Assembly: GCA_017626655.1 (NCBI GenBank)
Contig: JAGAIH010000517.1
Span: forward strand, 1-64,000
Length of the DNA: 64,000 nt
Source: Clostridia bacterium
GTDB taxonomy: Bacteria > Bacillota_A > Clostridia > Oscillospirales > CAG-272
Direction: 5' to 3'
Shown one piece after another: positions 1 through 8,308 of this stretch. The translations under genes were made by a program, and so were the position numbers. The notes below the pieces were generated by a model, which saw nothing but the letters and a program-made list of their open reading frames with translations, made no database searches and was not told the origin of the DNA. How positions within the stretch are numbered: position 1 is the first letter of the stretch; each line of letters begins with the position of its first letter.

Positions 1-7
1 GGATTGC

Positions 8-718
8 TTAATTGATATCAATGGCGTTTTTCTGCATGGCTTTTCGGAAATTCGCGGCGATGGTCTCGCTTTCAAAATCTGCCAAGAACAGCCGATCGCG
101 TAATTTTCGCGTTGCCGTACACATAGCGAAAATGAGACCGCAACCACCGCAGATCAGCACTGCAAAGACAAGGACGAGACAGAACCCCACAAGTCCTGTC
201 CAGATCGCCGCTAAAACCAAAAGCAGGGTAAATATCGACGCAAAGATCAGGAGAAGGATGCGGCTGACCCGCTCTCCGATGGAAGCGCTACGGGACGCGG
301 ACTTGAATGTTTGGGTATATTCTTCTTTTTCAGCAAATCCATGCTCCATGAAATGCAGGGTTGCTCCCTGTGCTTTGGGAAAGAGGCGGGAGTAGACCAG
401 CCCGGGTTGGGGATAGGCCCTGTGGCGTTCAATGGTAAAGACCGTGTCGGGGGTGACCTCAAAGCGGTATCGAGTATCCAGTGCTAAGCGGAAGTAGGGC
501 TTTTGCATGGCCGAAAGTGCTTCTGCCAAAACCGAGGGAGAGGAGAGCTCTCCGGCGATCGCCTGCTCGGACATAGCTTCGCTGGGATGCGTATGGGAAA
601 GGGTGAAATCCGCGATCCCATCGCAGGGAAATTCAAGGGTCTGCCCCACCGCGATGTCGTATGAACGACCGTCCATGCGGAGGATCACGGGAGATGGTGA
701 GTTGTTTAAAAAAATCAT
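8..718 (-). CDS. Hypothetical membrane protein, two C-terminal TM segments
   Basis: A 236-residue protein of unknown function. The first 150 residues look like a soluble beta-rich domain. Two adjacent hydrophobic stretches (about 152-200) form a membrane hairpin, followed by a basic and then mixed cytoplasmic tail. I start it at the ATG at 718 because AAAGGA sits 6 nt upstream; a TTG further upstream would overlap the preceding lipoprotein and lacks a ribosome site. It is the last visible gene of the yerC / methyltransferase / lipoprotein series, with only 23 nt after the lipoprotein. Nothing in the sequence points to a catalytic role. Confidence 0.75.
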   Translation of the reverse strand: MIFLNNSPSPVILRMDGRSYDIAVGQTLEFPCDGIADFTLSHTHPSEAMSEQAIAGELSSPSVLAEALSAMQKPYFRLALDTRYRFEVTPDTVFTIERHRAYPQPGLVYSRLFPKAQGATLHFMEHGFAEKEEYTQTFKSASRSASIGERVSRILLLIFASIFTLLLVLAAIWTGLVGFCLVLVFAVLICGGCGLIFAMCTATRKLRDRLFLADFESETIAANFRKAMQKNAIDIN

Positions 719-741
719 GGCGTTTTCCTTTGTGGCGAATG

Positions 742-1047
742 TCAAGATCGAGTTGTCTCCACCCGTTTGATGGCGTAGACGTGATGGATCTGCATGGGAT
801 AGCTCTCGGCGATCTCCCCGCTATACACGATCTCCACGGTGTCCCCCGCAGCAAGCCCCAGATCCTCTCGGGTCACCCCGTCGGGAAAGGATACTACGCA
901 AGGACCGATCTCGGTCTCCACCAAAAGGTAAGCATCGTAGATCTCGGTTACCGTACCCATAAGGGTAGCGCGGTTGCCCATGCCCTCACAGCCCACAACG
1001 CAGAAAATGGTGAGCAGGCAGAGACAGATGATCCAAATTCTCTTCAT
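742..1047 (-). CDS. Small lipoprotein
   Basis: A 101-residue secreted lipoprotein. A short basic start and hydrophobic stretch lead to a lipobox ending VVGC with the lipidated Cys at position 20. The mature part of about 80 residues is probably a small beta-barrel (a segment LMGTVTEIYDAYLLVE resembles OB-type folds). The ATG at 1047 is preceded by AGAGGAG 6 nt upstream; a longer upstream reading has no ribosome site and would bury the signal peptide. It is co-directional with its neighbours (31 and 23 nt gaps). Function unknown. Confidence 0.75.
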   Translation of the reverse strand: MKRIWIICLCLLTIFCVVGCEGMGNRATLMGTVTEIYDAYLLVETEIGPCVVSFPDGVTREDLGLAAGDTVEIVYSGEIAESYPMQIHHVYAIKRVETTRS

Positions 1048-1078
1048 AGGAGTCTCCTCTGTAAGGGTATGCGCGGCA

Positions 1079-1972
1079 TTACCGCACATCCGCGCAGAGA
1101 TACCAATCCCCCCGCTTCCTCGTCCTCGCCACCACATACCATCTCTCGGTGGTCTCGGTCACAGGCGAGAAGTCAAAGTCAGCATACATCCCGCAAAGAT
1201 CGAACCCCGCCTCGTCCAGGGCGGCAGTCAGCTCCGCCTCGTCAAAGCACCGCTCGGTCTGCTCCTCGTCGGAGCGGGTATAGGTACCGTCCTCCCCCTC
1301 GGCAAAGAGGGACAGGTAGAACCGGCACAGCCGGCTCTCGGGATCGTATTCATTCTGCCAGCCGCAGAAGACCGCGCGGCCGTCCCCGTCCTCATCCTCC
1401 AGGATATACGCATTGTTTCCGTAGGTGTGGGCAAACTTGTAGGGGCTGTTGACGTCAAAGACCAGAAGCCCCCCGGGGGCAAGGTAGAGGTGGATACACC
1501 TCAGGCACGCCAAAAGATCCCCGTCACCGCAGAGATAGTTCAGACTGTCGAGACAGCACACCGTGGCGTCCACGGTGCCGTACAGCTCGAAGTCCCGCAT
1601 ATCCTGTTGCAGGAAAAGGGGAGCGGGGTGCTTTGCAAGTTCTTCCATGGCGGCATCCGTATCGAATCCGTCCGGGTCAAGCCCCAACTTCTCACAGGCC
1701 TCCTCAAACAGGCGGTCGGTGCGGTCGTTGTTCTTGTCACTTGCCTCGGAAAGCATTTCGGCGCTGCCGTCGATGCCGATCATATCGTACCCGCGGTCGG
1801 CCAGCGGGAAGGTCATGCGCCCCGTGCCGCAGGCCAGATCCAAGACGATCTCGGGCCTCGCGGGGAGAAACTTACCGAAGCAGGCCTCGATAAAGTCACT
1901 CCACCGCTCGTAGTCCACGTCGGCGTTGAATCGGTCGTAGGCAGAGGCGATGGCGCGGTATCCGTCGTACAT
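1079..1972 (-). CDS. Class I SAM-dependent methyltransferase
   Basis: A 297-residue methyltransferase of the Rossmann-like class I type. Motif I is clear at residues 45-52 (DLACGTGR), followed by the acidic motif II region (GIDGSAEML) that contacts the SAM ribose, and an FDVNSPYKF segment further on. The layout matches the broad UbiE/Methyltransf_25 family, so the substrate (small molecule or protein) cannot be read from the sequence. GAGG lies 6 nt before the ATG. It follows yerC by 36 nt and precedes the lipoprotein gene, and so is probably transcribed from the yerC promoter. Confidence 0.85.
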   Translation of the reverse strand: MYDGYRAIASAYDRFNADVDYERWSDFIEACFGKFLPARPEIVLDLACGTGRMTFPLADRGYDMIGIDGSAEMLSEASDKNNDRTDRLFEEACEKLGLDPDGFDTDAAMEELAKHPAPLFLQQDMRDFELYGTVDATVCCLDSLNYLCGDGDLLACLRCIHLYLAPGGLLVFDVNSPYKFAHTYGNNAYILEDEDGDGRAVFCGWQNEYDPESRLCRFYLSLFAEGEDGTYTRSDEEQTERCFDEAELTAALDEAGFDLCGMYADFDFSPVTETTERWYVVARTRKRGDWYLCADVR

Positions 1973-2008
1973 AGGTGTCCTCGAAAAATGGTAAGCAGGG
2001 AAAGGGGA

Positions 2009-2332
2009 TCAGGAGCGGCGGCGGTCGGTCACCCCGGGGTGGCGGTTGGCCTCCAGGCTGTCCAGGGCCTTGTTGTAGCCGTCGCTGCCGTACTTCAGGC
2101 AACGGTTGACACGGCTAATGGTGGCGGTGCTGAGCCCCGTCTGGGCGGCGATGTCAGCGTAGACGGCGTTGGCCCGCAGCATACGGGCGGCCTGCATACG
2201 GCGGGACATCTCCTGTAGCTCGGAAACGGTACACAGGTCCTCAAAAAAGCTGTAGCAATCCTCAACAGTCTCGAGCGTCAGGATGGCTTCAAACAGAAAA
2301 TCCAGCTTTTCGTCCTTGATCTTGCTTGCCAT
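2009..2332 (-). CDS. yerC: YerC/YecD family TrpR-like DNA-binding protein
   Basis: A 107-residue all-helical protein matching the YerC/YecD family, which is related to the Trp repressor. The helix-turn-helix lies at about residues 57-78 (ADIAAQTGLSTATISRVNRCL), preceded by the SELQEMSRRMQAARML segment typical of the family. In Bacillota this family is a small regulator of unclear target. It is the first gene of a minus-strand run; a TTTACA-17-TATAAT promoter lies 51-79 nt upstream, and GAAAGGAG gives the ribosome site. The C-terminal tail after residue 95 is variable. Confidence 0.88.
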   Translation of the reverse strand: MASKIKDEKLDFLFEAILTLETVEDCYSFFEDLCTVSELQEMSRRMQAARMLRANAVYADIAAQTGLSTATISRVNRCLKYGSDGYNKALDSLEANRHPGVTDRRRS

Positions 2333-2382
2333 GGTGAAACTCCTTTCGGGACGAAGGGGAAACCTTCGTCTTCTTTGGAACT

Positions 2383-2411
2383 ATTATACCACAAATTTCC
2401 CCCGATGTAAA
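2383..2411 (-). promoter_or_regulatory. Promoter of the yerC operon
   Basis: Read on the minus strand: TTTACA (2411-2406), 17-nt spacer ending TGG, then TATAAT (2388-2383). The start codon of yerC is about 50 nt further on. Confidence 0.75.
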
Positions 2412-2564
2412 GGGGATTGCATAAATTCCACAAAAAAATTCGTGGTTTCTGCCATGTTGCCCGCCTTGGGATTTCACCGCGATATGGCAGAATATCGCTG
2501 ATATTACAGAGATTGCTGATACCACTGTTCTCGGAGCCGGAGCGCGCGGATACCGCTCCGCCGC

Positions 2565-2593
2565 ACAAAAAGCCCCCGCCTTGCGGCGGGGGT
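2565..2593 (-). terminator. Rho-independent terminator
   Basis: On the minus strand, a 9-bp GC stem (GGCGGGGGC on the distal arm) with a 4-nt GCAA loop is followed by TTTTTGTG. It begins a few nucleotides after the stop codon at 2600 and ends that single-gene unit. Confidence 0.88.
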
Positions 2594-2599
2594 GGCAGA

Positions 2600-3226
2600 T
2601 CAGTTAAAGATTTTCCACAGCTTCTCGAAATCAGGAAGCACCATACCCGGCTCCGAAGCGGCAATACAGCTTCGAACCCACTCCATAAACTCCACGCGGC
2701 TGGCGGCCTGCGCTTGGCTGCGGGGCTTGAGATCCTCGTACATCTTGGCGTAGAAGTCGATAAGCTTCTGGGCGGTGGTCTCGCGGCATCTCACTACGTC
2801 GGCAATGCCTTCGGCTACCGATTTCGCGGAGCCTCCGCAGGGGGTACCCTCGTTTTCAAGATGTCCCAGCTCGGAGATGGCGAGGTGGATGTGGTCTACC
2901 TGGCTGGTAAGCAGCTCGATCTGCTTCAGAGCGTACTCATAGGTATACTTCTCTGCGGCAGTTTCGGTTGCGGTCGTTTCGGTATTCTCGGTATTGTTGA
3001 TCTGTTCGTTCATGGTATGATCCTCCAAAATCATAGTTTGATTTGGCGGACACGCCAGAATGATGACGGTTTGGCTTTCGTCTGCGAAGCGTGCCCTGCC
3101 GTGTTTCACGAGCCCTCGGGCCCGTTTGGTGTAGGTCGCTTCATACTCGTTGCCGGCTTCATCCAGAACCCGCACTCGCTTTGGGGATGTGGATGCTTCG
3201 GTCTCAAGTATTCCGTATTTTTGCAA
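2600..3226 (-). CDS. Clostridial two-part hypothetical protein (KRARGLVKHGRARF-type N-domain)
   Basis: A 208-residue protein. Residues 14-60 form a compact domain (RVLDEAGNEYEATYTKRARG, then LVKHGRARF and LACPP) that I recognise as a recurring N-terminal module of uncharacterised clostridial proteins. A Thr/Glu-rich linker and a helical C-terminal half follow. I start it at a TTG (3226) because GGGGAG lies 7 nt before it; the ATG at 3337 would fall at or before the predicted transcript start. A second in-frame ATG at 3013 has a perfect GGAGG 8 nt upstream and would give a 137-residue C-terminal product. Monocistronic: strong promoter before it, terminator after it. Function unknown. Confidence 0.75.
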   Translation of the reverse strand: MQKYGILETEASTSPKRVRVLDEAGNEYEATYTKRARGLVKHGRARFADESQTVIILACPPNQTMILEDHTMNEQINNTENTETTATETAAEKYTYEYALKQIELLTSQVDHIHLAISELGHLENEGTPCGGSAKSVAEGIADVVRCRETTAQKLIDFYAKMYEDLKPRSQAQAASRVEFMEWVRSCIAASEPGMVLPDFEKLWKIFN

Positions 3227-3342
3227 TGGGTGTCTCCCCCCGTTCAGTTTTTTCGCCGGCAAGGTATGCCGATCCTTTTGTTCCGTTTTGCCCGTTTTTT
3301 GTGATGGGTGCCGTCCCCGGGGATGGTAAGTCCTCATCGAAA

Positions 3343-3371
3343 ATTATACCGCAAAGGGTAGGATTTGTCAA
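3343..3371 (-). promoter_or_regulatory. Consensus promoter inside an inverted repeat
   Basis: On the minus strand TTGACA (3371-3366), 17 nt, TATAAT (3348-3343): both hexamers perfect. The spacer forms one arm of a 13-bp inverted repeat and most of the -35 lies in its loop (see 3348-3388). Confidence 0.88.
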
Positions 3372-3388
3372 TACCCTTTGCGGTTTTT
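3348..3388. terminator. Perfect 13-bp hairpin overlapping a promoter
   Basis: ACCGCAAAGGGTA (3348-3360) and TACCCTTTGCGGT (3372-3384) pair perfectly around an 11-nt loop. TTTTTCTC follows on the plus strand; on the minus strand the tail is weaker (TATAATTTT). It sits just after the stop of the beta-lactamase-fold gene (3402) and probably ends that transcript while the same DNA holds the promoter of the next gene. Confidence 0.6.
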
Positions 3389-3401
3389 CTCTTATGATGG
3401 A

Positions 3402-4295
3402 TTACTGTTTGCTCGGCTCCCCGCCCGTAGAGGTGAACACGATGCTTCCCTCCTTATCGGTGCGGTGGATCTCCAGCTTCATAGCCTCGTAGCGAGCCAG
3501 GATCTCCTGCTTGGGATGGTCGTAGGTATTGCCCTCACCCACCGATATGACGGCATGAACGGGGGTGACAGCGTCCAGGAAGGCTTGGCTCGACGAGGTA
3601 TCCGAGCCGTGGTGGCCAGCCTTGAGAATATCGCAGTCCAGCGTACCCTTGAATTGGTAGCGGTTCAGCATCTCGGCCTCGGAATCCACCTCGGCATCCC
3701 CCGTGAACAGGACGGAGGTATCCCCATAGTCGGCGCGGATGACCACGCTGTAATTGTTGGTCTCGGTATAGGAGGTGCTGATGGGTGCGAGAATGGTACA
3801 GGTCAGCTCGCCCACCTTGAAGGTCTTATCGGGAACGGCTTCCATAACGTCGCATTTTTCCGCCTCGATGGCATCCATCATACGCTCGAAGGTCTTGGAG
3901 GTAGCGGTGGCGTCGGGCAGAACCACACATTTGACGTTGTAGGTATTCAGCACCATATCCGCACCGCCGATGTGATCCTCGTGGGGATGGGTGAAGACGG
4001 CGTACTCGATGTCGGTGACACCCAGGCTGTCCAGGTAGGCCTTCAGCTCGTCCTCGGAGGAGTTGGTGCCCGCGTCGATGAGGATATCCCCCTTTTCGGT
4101 GCGGATGAGAGCGGCATCGCCCTGGCCCACGTCGATGAAGTGGAACTGCACCTCACCGCCGCTGACGGGGGCGGAAGTATGATTTCCCAGCATATCGGGG
4201 ACAAAGATCACCCCAAGAGCGGCCAGCGCCGTAATGAGGAGGGTGAGCATGACCCCTACGAGGGTCTTCGGCTGTTTTCTTCTTGGTTTTGCCAT
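3402..4295 (-). CDS. ComEC/Rec2-like metallo-beta-lactamase-fold hydrolase, membrane-anchored
   Basis: A 297-residue protein with one N-terminal TM anchor (about 12-33) and an extracellular metallo-beta-lactamase domain. The metal motif is intact: THPHEDHIGG near residue 105, then FTGDAE and AGHHGSD further on. The FIDVGQGDAALI start is typical of the stand-alone ComEC/Rec2-like hydrolases, proposed to degrade DNA or other phosphodiesters outside the cell. It follows the alpha-galactosidase gene by 16 nt with GAAAGGAG before the ATG, so the two are probably co-transcribed. The ComEC protein elsewhere in this window has lost the metal ligands in its own such domain, which makes this intact copy notable. 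Confidence 0.88.
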   Translation of the reverse strand: MAKPRRKQPKTLVGVMLTLLITALAALGVIFVPDMLGNHTSAPVSGGEVQFHFIDVGQGDAALIRTEKGDILIDAGTNSSEDELKAYLDSLGVTDIEYAVFTHPHEDHIGGADMVLNTYNVKCVVLPDATATSKTFERMMDAIEAEKCDVMEAVPDKTFKVGELTCTILAPISTSYTETNNYSVVIRADYGDTSVLFTGDAEVDSEAEMLNRYQFKGTLDCDILKAGHHGSDTSSSQAFLDAVTPVHAVISVGEGNTYDHPKQEILARYEAMKLEIHRTDKEGSIVFTSTGGEPSKQ

Positions 4296-4311
4296 GAATC
4301 GCTCCTTTCGG

Positions 4312-6345
4312 TCAGAGGGTGATCTCGATATAGGCGGCGCGGTTGCCGACGGGGAAGGCGGCGGTCAGGCAACCGTCGTTCAGAGAGCAGCCGAAGCCCG
4401 CGAGATCGGGGTAGGTACGGATAATGGCGGCGTTGTCGGTGATATAGGGGGTAAGGTCAATGGTGGCTTGGGTCTCCTCGGTGCGGGTCTGCCAGACCGC
4501 CAGCAAAAGCTTCCCTTCTTTCTCGTTCAGCAGTCCCAGGGAGGTATGGCCGCCATCGCTCATGCGGGAGAGGCCCGTGGGATAGACGGGAATCGCCCCC
4601 GCGAGGGTAGCGCGGTTCTCCTTATAGATGGAAATAGCGTCGGAAATGAGCTTCTTGTTGAGCTCGTCGGCGTAGCAGATACGCCCCGACAGGTACATAG
4701 CCCCCATCATGCCGCTGACCATGTTGTAGGCGGTCTGCCATCCGTCAGCGCAGGAGGCAACGGTGTTCTTGACGCTCTCGCCCGTCAAGGGGAACACGTC
4801 CCCCTGCTCCCCCATTTGGTGGAAGTCCACGGGGTAGGGGTAGGCCCAGACGCCCGCCCGCTCGGGGGGCATGACCGCCAGCATACCCTGGAGGATGGAA
4901 GGATAGCGGTCGTAGTACTCCTGGTCGCTGGTGGACTGGATGTGGAAGTGGGACAGGGTGCTGTGGTCGCACCGCATGGCACCCGAGCCGCAGTTCTCGA
5001 TCATAAGACCGGGGTGGGTAGAAATAACCTCGTCTATGAAGCGGTAGAATGCCTCGGTGTGTCCCCGCAGAGCCTCGGCCATGGACGCATCCTCCCCGTT
5101 CAGGGGGTCGATACCGATGCCCGTGGAGTGGTTATAGTCATTCTTGATGAAGCGGACGCCCATACCGTAGAGGTGATCGAAGACCTGCATAAGGTGGTCG
5201 CGCACCACAGGCTGACGGAAGTCCACGAAGCACTGGCCTTTGCCGATGGGGTGGCCGTGGCGGGTCAGCAGGGCTTCGGGGTGAGCCTGCGCGAAATCCG
5301 AGGCTGCGTCCGCCGTCTCGATCTCCAGCCAGACACCGGGAAGCATCCCACGTTTCTTGATCTCGGCCAGAATTCCTTGGAGTCCTCCCTCGCCGAATAG
5401 CTCGTCGCAGGGCTGCCAGTCGCCGTTGTGCTTGTACCATTCGCCCCTTTTTCCGAACCAGCCCGCGTCGATGCAGAAGACCTCACAGCCCGCCTCATGA
5501 GCGGCCTCGATGAGGGGCATGAGACGGTCGAGGGAGGGCTGAGCCCAGAGGCAGTTCATGTAGTCGTTGAAGCACACGGGGACGTGACCCGTGGGGAAAT
5601 CGGTATGGTAGGTGGCGCGCTTGTAGGCGGTTATTTCGGCCACGGCCTCCTCGAAGCCGCCCTTGACACAGCCGTACAGGGCAGGCGGGGCGGTGTAGGT
5701 CTCACCGGGCTTCAGCTCCTTGTACCAGCCGCCGTTCTTCTCAAAGGCGGCGGTGAGCAGGACACAGAGAGCGGAGTTCTCCCTGTAGCCCTTGGCGCTG
5801 ACCTCGATGTACCAGTTGCTTCCCGTCAGAATCTCGAAATAGTGGGTCTCCCCCGTCTCGGTGTCCTCAATGAAGATGAGGGGATAGTGGCGAGAGGTGG
5901 TCCAGCTTCCCTGAGAGTAGAGGCGGAAGGCGGTCTGGTGGCCGTGGTTGTAGGTGGGGTAGAGGCCCAGCTCCTCGGCGGTGGCTTTGCGCCATTGACC
6001 CTCGCCCTGCCAGACCGAGTGACAGTAGTGGATGATAAAGCGGTCCTCGTACCAGCGGCGGCCCTCGGCGCCGATGCCCGTGACAAAGGCGGAGGACAGG
6101 CAATCCACCAGCAGGGACTCTGCCCCGTCGTTGCGGAGGGTGGTGGTGAGGCGGGTCACGCCGATGCCGTCGAAGGTCTCGCGGGACTCGGTGACGGTGG
6201 CGTTATGGCCGTTCAGCTTCCAGACCGTTTCGCCACGGTGTCCATCGCCCGAAATAAGCTCGGCACGGTCATTGGCTACGTCGTCATTGTGGTAGGGTGT
6301 GCAGGATTCGGCGTTGAAGTTGAGATAAAATGCAGGGATGGGCAT
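4312..6345 (-). CDS. Alpha-galactosidase, glycoside hydrolase family 36
   Basis: A 677-residue GH36-type enzyme with no signal peptide, so a cytoplasmic hydrolase of alpha-galactosides such as melibiose or raffinose-type sugars. An N-terminal beta-sandwich leads into the (beta/alpha)8 barrel. The likely nucleophile is Asp403 in FIKNDYN (KWD in classic members) and the acid/base Asp460 in ENCGSGAMRCD. The substrate-binding segment CIDAGWFGKRGEWY is also present. I start at the ATG at 6345, which has GAAAGGAG 8 nt upstream; a longer reading would include a hairpin-rich leader. No sugar transporter lies next to it. The substitution KND for KWD is a departure from the well-studied members. Confidence 0.88.
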   Translation of the reverse strand: MPIPAFYLNFNAESCTPYHNDDVANDRAELISGDGHRGETVWKLNGHNATVTESRETFDGIGVTRLTTTLRNDGAESLLVDCLSSAFVTGIGAEGRRWYEDRFIIHYCHSVWQGEGQWRKATAEELGLYPTYNHGHQTAFRLYSQGSWTTSRHYPLIFIEDTETGETHYFEILTGSNWYIEVSAKGYRENSALCVLLTAAFEKNGGWYKELKPGETYTAPPALYGCVKGGFEEAVAEITAYKRATYHTDFPTGHVPVCFNDYMNCLWAQPSLDRLMPLIEAAHEAGCEVFCIDAGWFGKRGEWYKHNGDWQPCDELFGEGGLQGILAEIKKRGMLPGVWLEIETADAASDFAQAHPEALLTRHGHPIGKGQCFVDFRQPVVRDHLMQVFDHLYGMGVRFIKNDYNHSTGIGIDPLNGEDASMAEALRGHTEAFYRFIDEVISTHPGLMIENCGSGAMRCDHSTLSHFHIQSTSDQEYYDRYPSILQGMLAVMPPERAGVWAYPYPVDFHQMGEQGDVFPLTGESVKNTVASCADGWQTAYNMVSGMMGAMYLSGRICYADELNKKLISDAISIYKENRATLAGAIPVYPTGLSRMSDGGHTSLGLLNEKEGKLLLAVWQTRTEETQATIDLTPYITDNAAIIRTYPDLAGFGCSLNDGCLTAAFPVGNRAAYIEITL

Positions 6346-6360
6346 TCCGTTCTCCTTTCC

Positions 6361-6485
6361 GATGTAAGATCGATAGCCGCTTGCAAAATGCTTCAAATTT
6401 GGGTGAACATTTTGCAATCGCCCGGATGTAAGATCGACAAACGGCGCGGGCTCTGTACCCGCTCGGGTAGCTTGCTCGCGCCGTT
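6361..6485 (-). repeat. Structured leader between HPr and alpha-galactosidase genes
   Basis: Two hairpins: TTGCAAAATG/CATTTTGCAA (6381-6390 with 6408-6417) and AACGGCGCG/CGCGCCGTT (6440-6448 with 6477-6485). A 13-nt direct repeat, GATGTAAGATCGA, occurs at 6361 and 6425. No U-run follows either hairpin. They may be processing or control sites ahead of the GH36 gene. Confidence 0.5.
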
Positions 6486-6519
6486 CTGTTCAAGACTATG
6501 TTCGTTGCCCGGGCTTCGA

Positions 6520-6783
6520 TCACTCGGCAAAGCCCGAGTTGATGAGGGCGGTGAGGCCGTCCAGAGCGGCATCCTCGTCCTGGCCGTCCGCGATGAGGGT
6601 GACGGTCATACCCTTGGCGATACCCAGAGAGAGCACGCCCAGAAGGCTCTTGGCGTTAACCTTTCGGTCATCCTTCTCCACCCACAGGGTGCACTTGTAG
6701 CAGTTGGCTTTCTGAATAAAGAAGGTAGCAGGTCTTGCGTGCAGACCGCTGGCATTGGTAATGACAACTTCGCGACTTTTCAT
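6520..6783 (-). CDS. ptsH: HPr family phosphocarrier protein
   Basis: An 87-residue HPr. His15 (GLHARPA) is the site phosphorylated by enzyme I, and Ser46 (VNAKSLLGVLSLG) is the site for HPr kinase, so it can serve both phosphotransfer and catabolite control, unlike Crh, which lacks His15. Length and motif spacing are exactly those of Gram-positive HPr. No other PTS genes are nearby. It is preceded by a promoter and a leader of about 115 nt and lies upstream of the GH36 gene. Confidence 0.93.
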   Translation of the reverse strand: MKSREVVITNASGLHARPATFFIQKANCYKCTLWVEKDDRKVNAKSLLGVLSLGIAKGMTVTLIADGQDEDAALDGLTALINSGFAE

Positions 6784-6906
6784 GACTCATTCTCCTGTTC
6801 AAAATATAGACGCGGCCCGCGTCGGGTGCCGACGAGTAGAGGGACGGCACCATGAGACCGGCATAGGGTCGGAGGCCGTCGCGCAATACGACGATTCTAC
6901 ACCTGT

Positions 6907-6935
6907 AGTATACCAAAAATCGCGTAAGAAATCAA
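6907..6935 (-). promoter_or_regulatory. Promoter of the HPr gene
   Basis: On the minus strand TTGATT (6935-6930), 17 nt ending TGG, TATACT (6912-6907). The start codon lies about 120 nt downstream. An upstream TTGACA is too far from the -10 (24 nt). Confidence 0.6.
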
Positions 6936-7008
6936 GTGTCAATATTTAGGATTTTTCATAATCCCAAAGGCTTTTTTTTATCATTTTATACAAGTGGCCG
7001 TGAAAAAC

Positions 7009-7515
7009 TCAAGAATGCTCCCGAATGGAGGTGATACGGACGGTCAGAAGGGCCCGATCGGTGCGCACCTCCAACACGCTGCCGGGAACCAGGATCCTGC
7101 CGCTGTCCCCCACGTGGAGACCGCCGTCCTCCCGAAGCGTTGCGTTCGTGCAGATCATACAGCCCGATCCCGTGACACGATGATCCCCCGTGCTGTCCGT
7201 GGACGCGGAGGGGGTCAGCGCGACGGTATACTCCCCCGTGGCCGTATCCCGGTAAACACCGATATAGCCCAGACGGACGTCGTTTTCGTACAGGTAGACG
7301 GCGTCGAAGCCGCGCACCTCGGCTAAAACCTCCTCGTGAGTCTCCTGTACCTCAAAGTAAACACGGTACATGGCGGACGTGGCATCCCCTTCCCTGCGTG
7401 CGGCGTAGACCACACGGTAAACAAGGCCGGCCACGGCCACCAGCACAAGCAGAAGGATCACGGTATCCACCGCAGACCAACGGAGCTTTTGCTTTGCGGT
7501 ATTCAATTTTTTCAT
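7009..7515 (-). CDS. Single-TM extracytoplasmic protein, DUF4330-like
   Basis: A 168-residue protein with a basic start, one TM helix (about 15-37: AVDTVILLLVLVAVAGLVYR), and an extracytoplasmic beta-rich domain of about 120 residues. The layout resembles DUF4330 proteins, whose role is unknown; the assignment is by pattern only. It follows the related gene at 7526 by 10 nt, and both come after the polymer-ligase-like gene, suggesting a part in making or exporting an envelope polymer. Confidence 0.7.
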   Translation of the reverse strand: MKKLNTAKQKLRWSAVDTVILLLVLVAVAGLVYRVVYAARREGDATSAMYRVYFEVQETHEEVLAEVRGFDAVYLYENDVRLGYIGVYRDTATGEYTVALTPSASTDSTGDHRVTGSGCMICTNATLREDGGLHVGDSGRILVPGSVLEVRTDRALLTVRITSIREHS

Positions 7516-7525
7516 AGCTCCCTCC

Positions 7526-8203
7526 TTATCCCGAGATATCGGGTTGGAGACCGTCGGGGGTTGCGAACACCGTCCCCGCCTCGGTCTCTCCGACGGCTTC
7601 GTCGCTCTTTTCGTGCATGGAGATCACGGTTCCCTCGGCGATCAGACCGTCTGCGCGGAAGACCCCCTCCATGCCGGCCAGGAGCATGGTCATGCCCATA
7701 CGGTAGCCCTTCCCCTCGCGGTAATGGGCAGTAGCCTCCACCGTCAGGTACAGATTCAGGGTATTATTCCCATCCTCACCGGATACGAGCACCGTGCGGA
7801 CGTCGGTCACGGTACCCAGACAGTCTGCGTCCGTGCGGTCGGAGCTCCAAAGCGGGCGATCCGTCATGGTGGGACGGCTATCCTGGCCGTATTTGACCAT
7901 GGCGGGATCCAGGCCGATCATCTCGACGCAGAAAACCACATCACGGGTCTCCCAGGTCGGCGCATACAGCTCGCGAATCGCGCGATACGCGAAAACGCCC
8001 CCGATCACAAGTCCGACCACGATCACAAGCAGGATCAGATCGATCAAAAGTGCGCGCCCGTCGATACGGCTCCTGCGCGTACCCCGCTCTCCTCCGGAGA
8101 GCTTTCTTCCCTCCGCTTCAGCCCGTTGAGGGCGGGGAGAGGCAGTAACGTCAGTCAGACTGGAGGCCTTTCCCTCCTGCTTTTTCGGTTCCAGAGAAGC
8201 CAT
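7526..8203 (-). CDS. Single-TM extracytoplasmic protein, paralogue-like to the next gene
   Basis: A 225-residue protein. About 45 charged cytoplasmic residues precede one TM helix (about 50-70: LLIDLILLVIVVGLVIGGVF) and an extracytoplasmic domain of about 150 residues. Its design (short cytoplasmic tail, TM, beta domain) matches the following gene, and the two may act as a pair. I prefer the ATG at 8203, which has GGGAG 7 nt upstream, over an ATG six codons earlier that overlaps this ribosome site. Function unknown; DUF4330-like at best. Confidence 0.7.
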   Translation of the reverse strand: MASLEPKKQEGKASSLTDVTASPRPQRAEAEGRKLSGGERGTRRSRIDGRALLIDLILLVIVVGLVIGGVFAYRAIRELYAPTWETRDVVFCVEMIGLDPAMVKYGQDSRPTMTDRPLWSSDRTDADCLGTVTDVRTVLVSGEDGNNTLNLYLTVEATAHYREGKGYRMGMTMLLAGMEGVFRADGLIAEGTVISMHEKSDEAVGETEAGTVFATPDGLQPDISG

Positions 8204-8308
8204 CTGATAACTCCCTTCCATGGTAAAATTCGTTGGATTCGGTCATACGGCAAGCATACGAGTCTCCGCTGTCTGTCCCTGCGTGCCGTCACGAAGGGTA
8301 CCGACGGA

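Noticed and set aside
974..2218. Long plus-strand open frame opposite the methyltransferase and yerC
   Set aside because: It overlaps well-supported genes, has no ribosome site and a composition typical of antisense frames in GC-rich DNA. The same applies to long frames opposite the alpha-galactosidase, oadB, polA and the surface genes.
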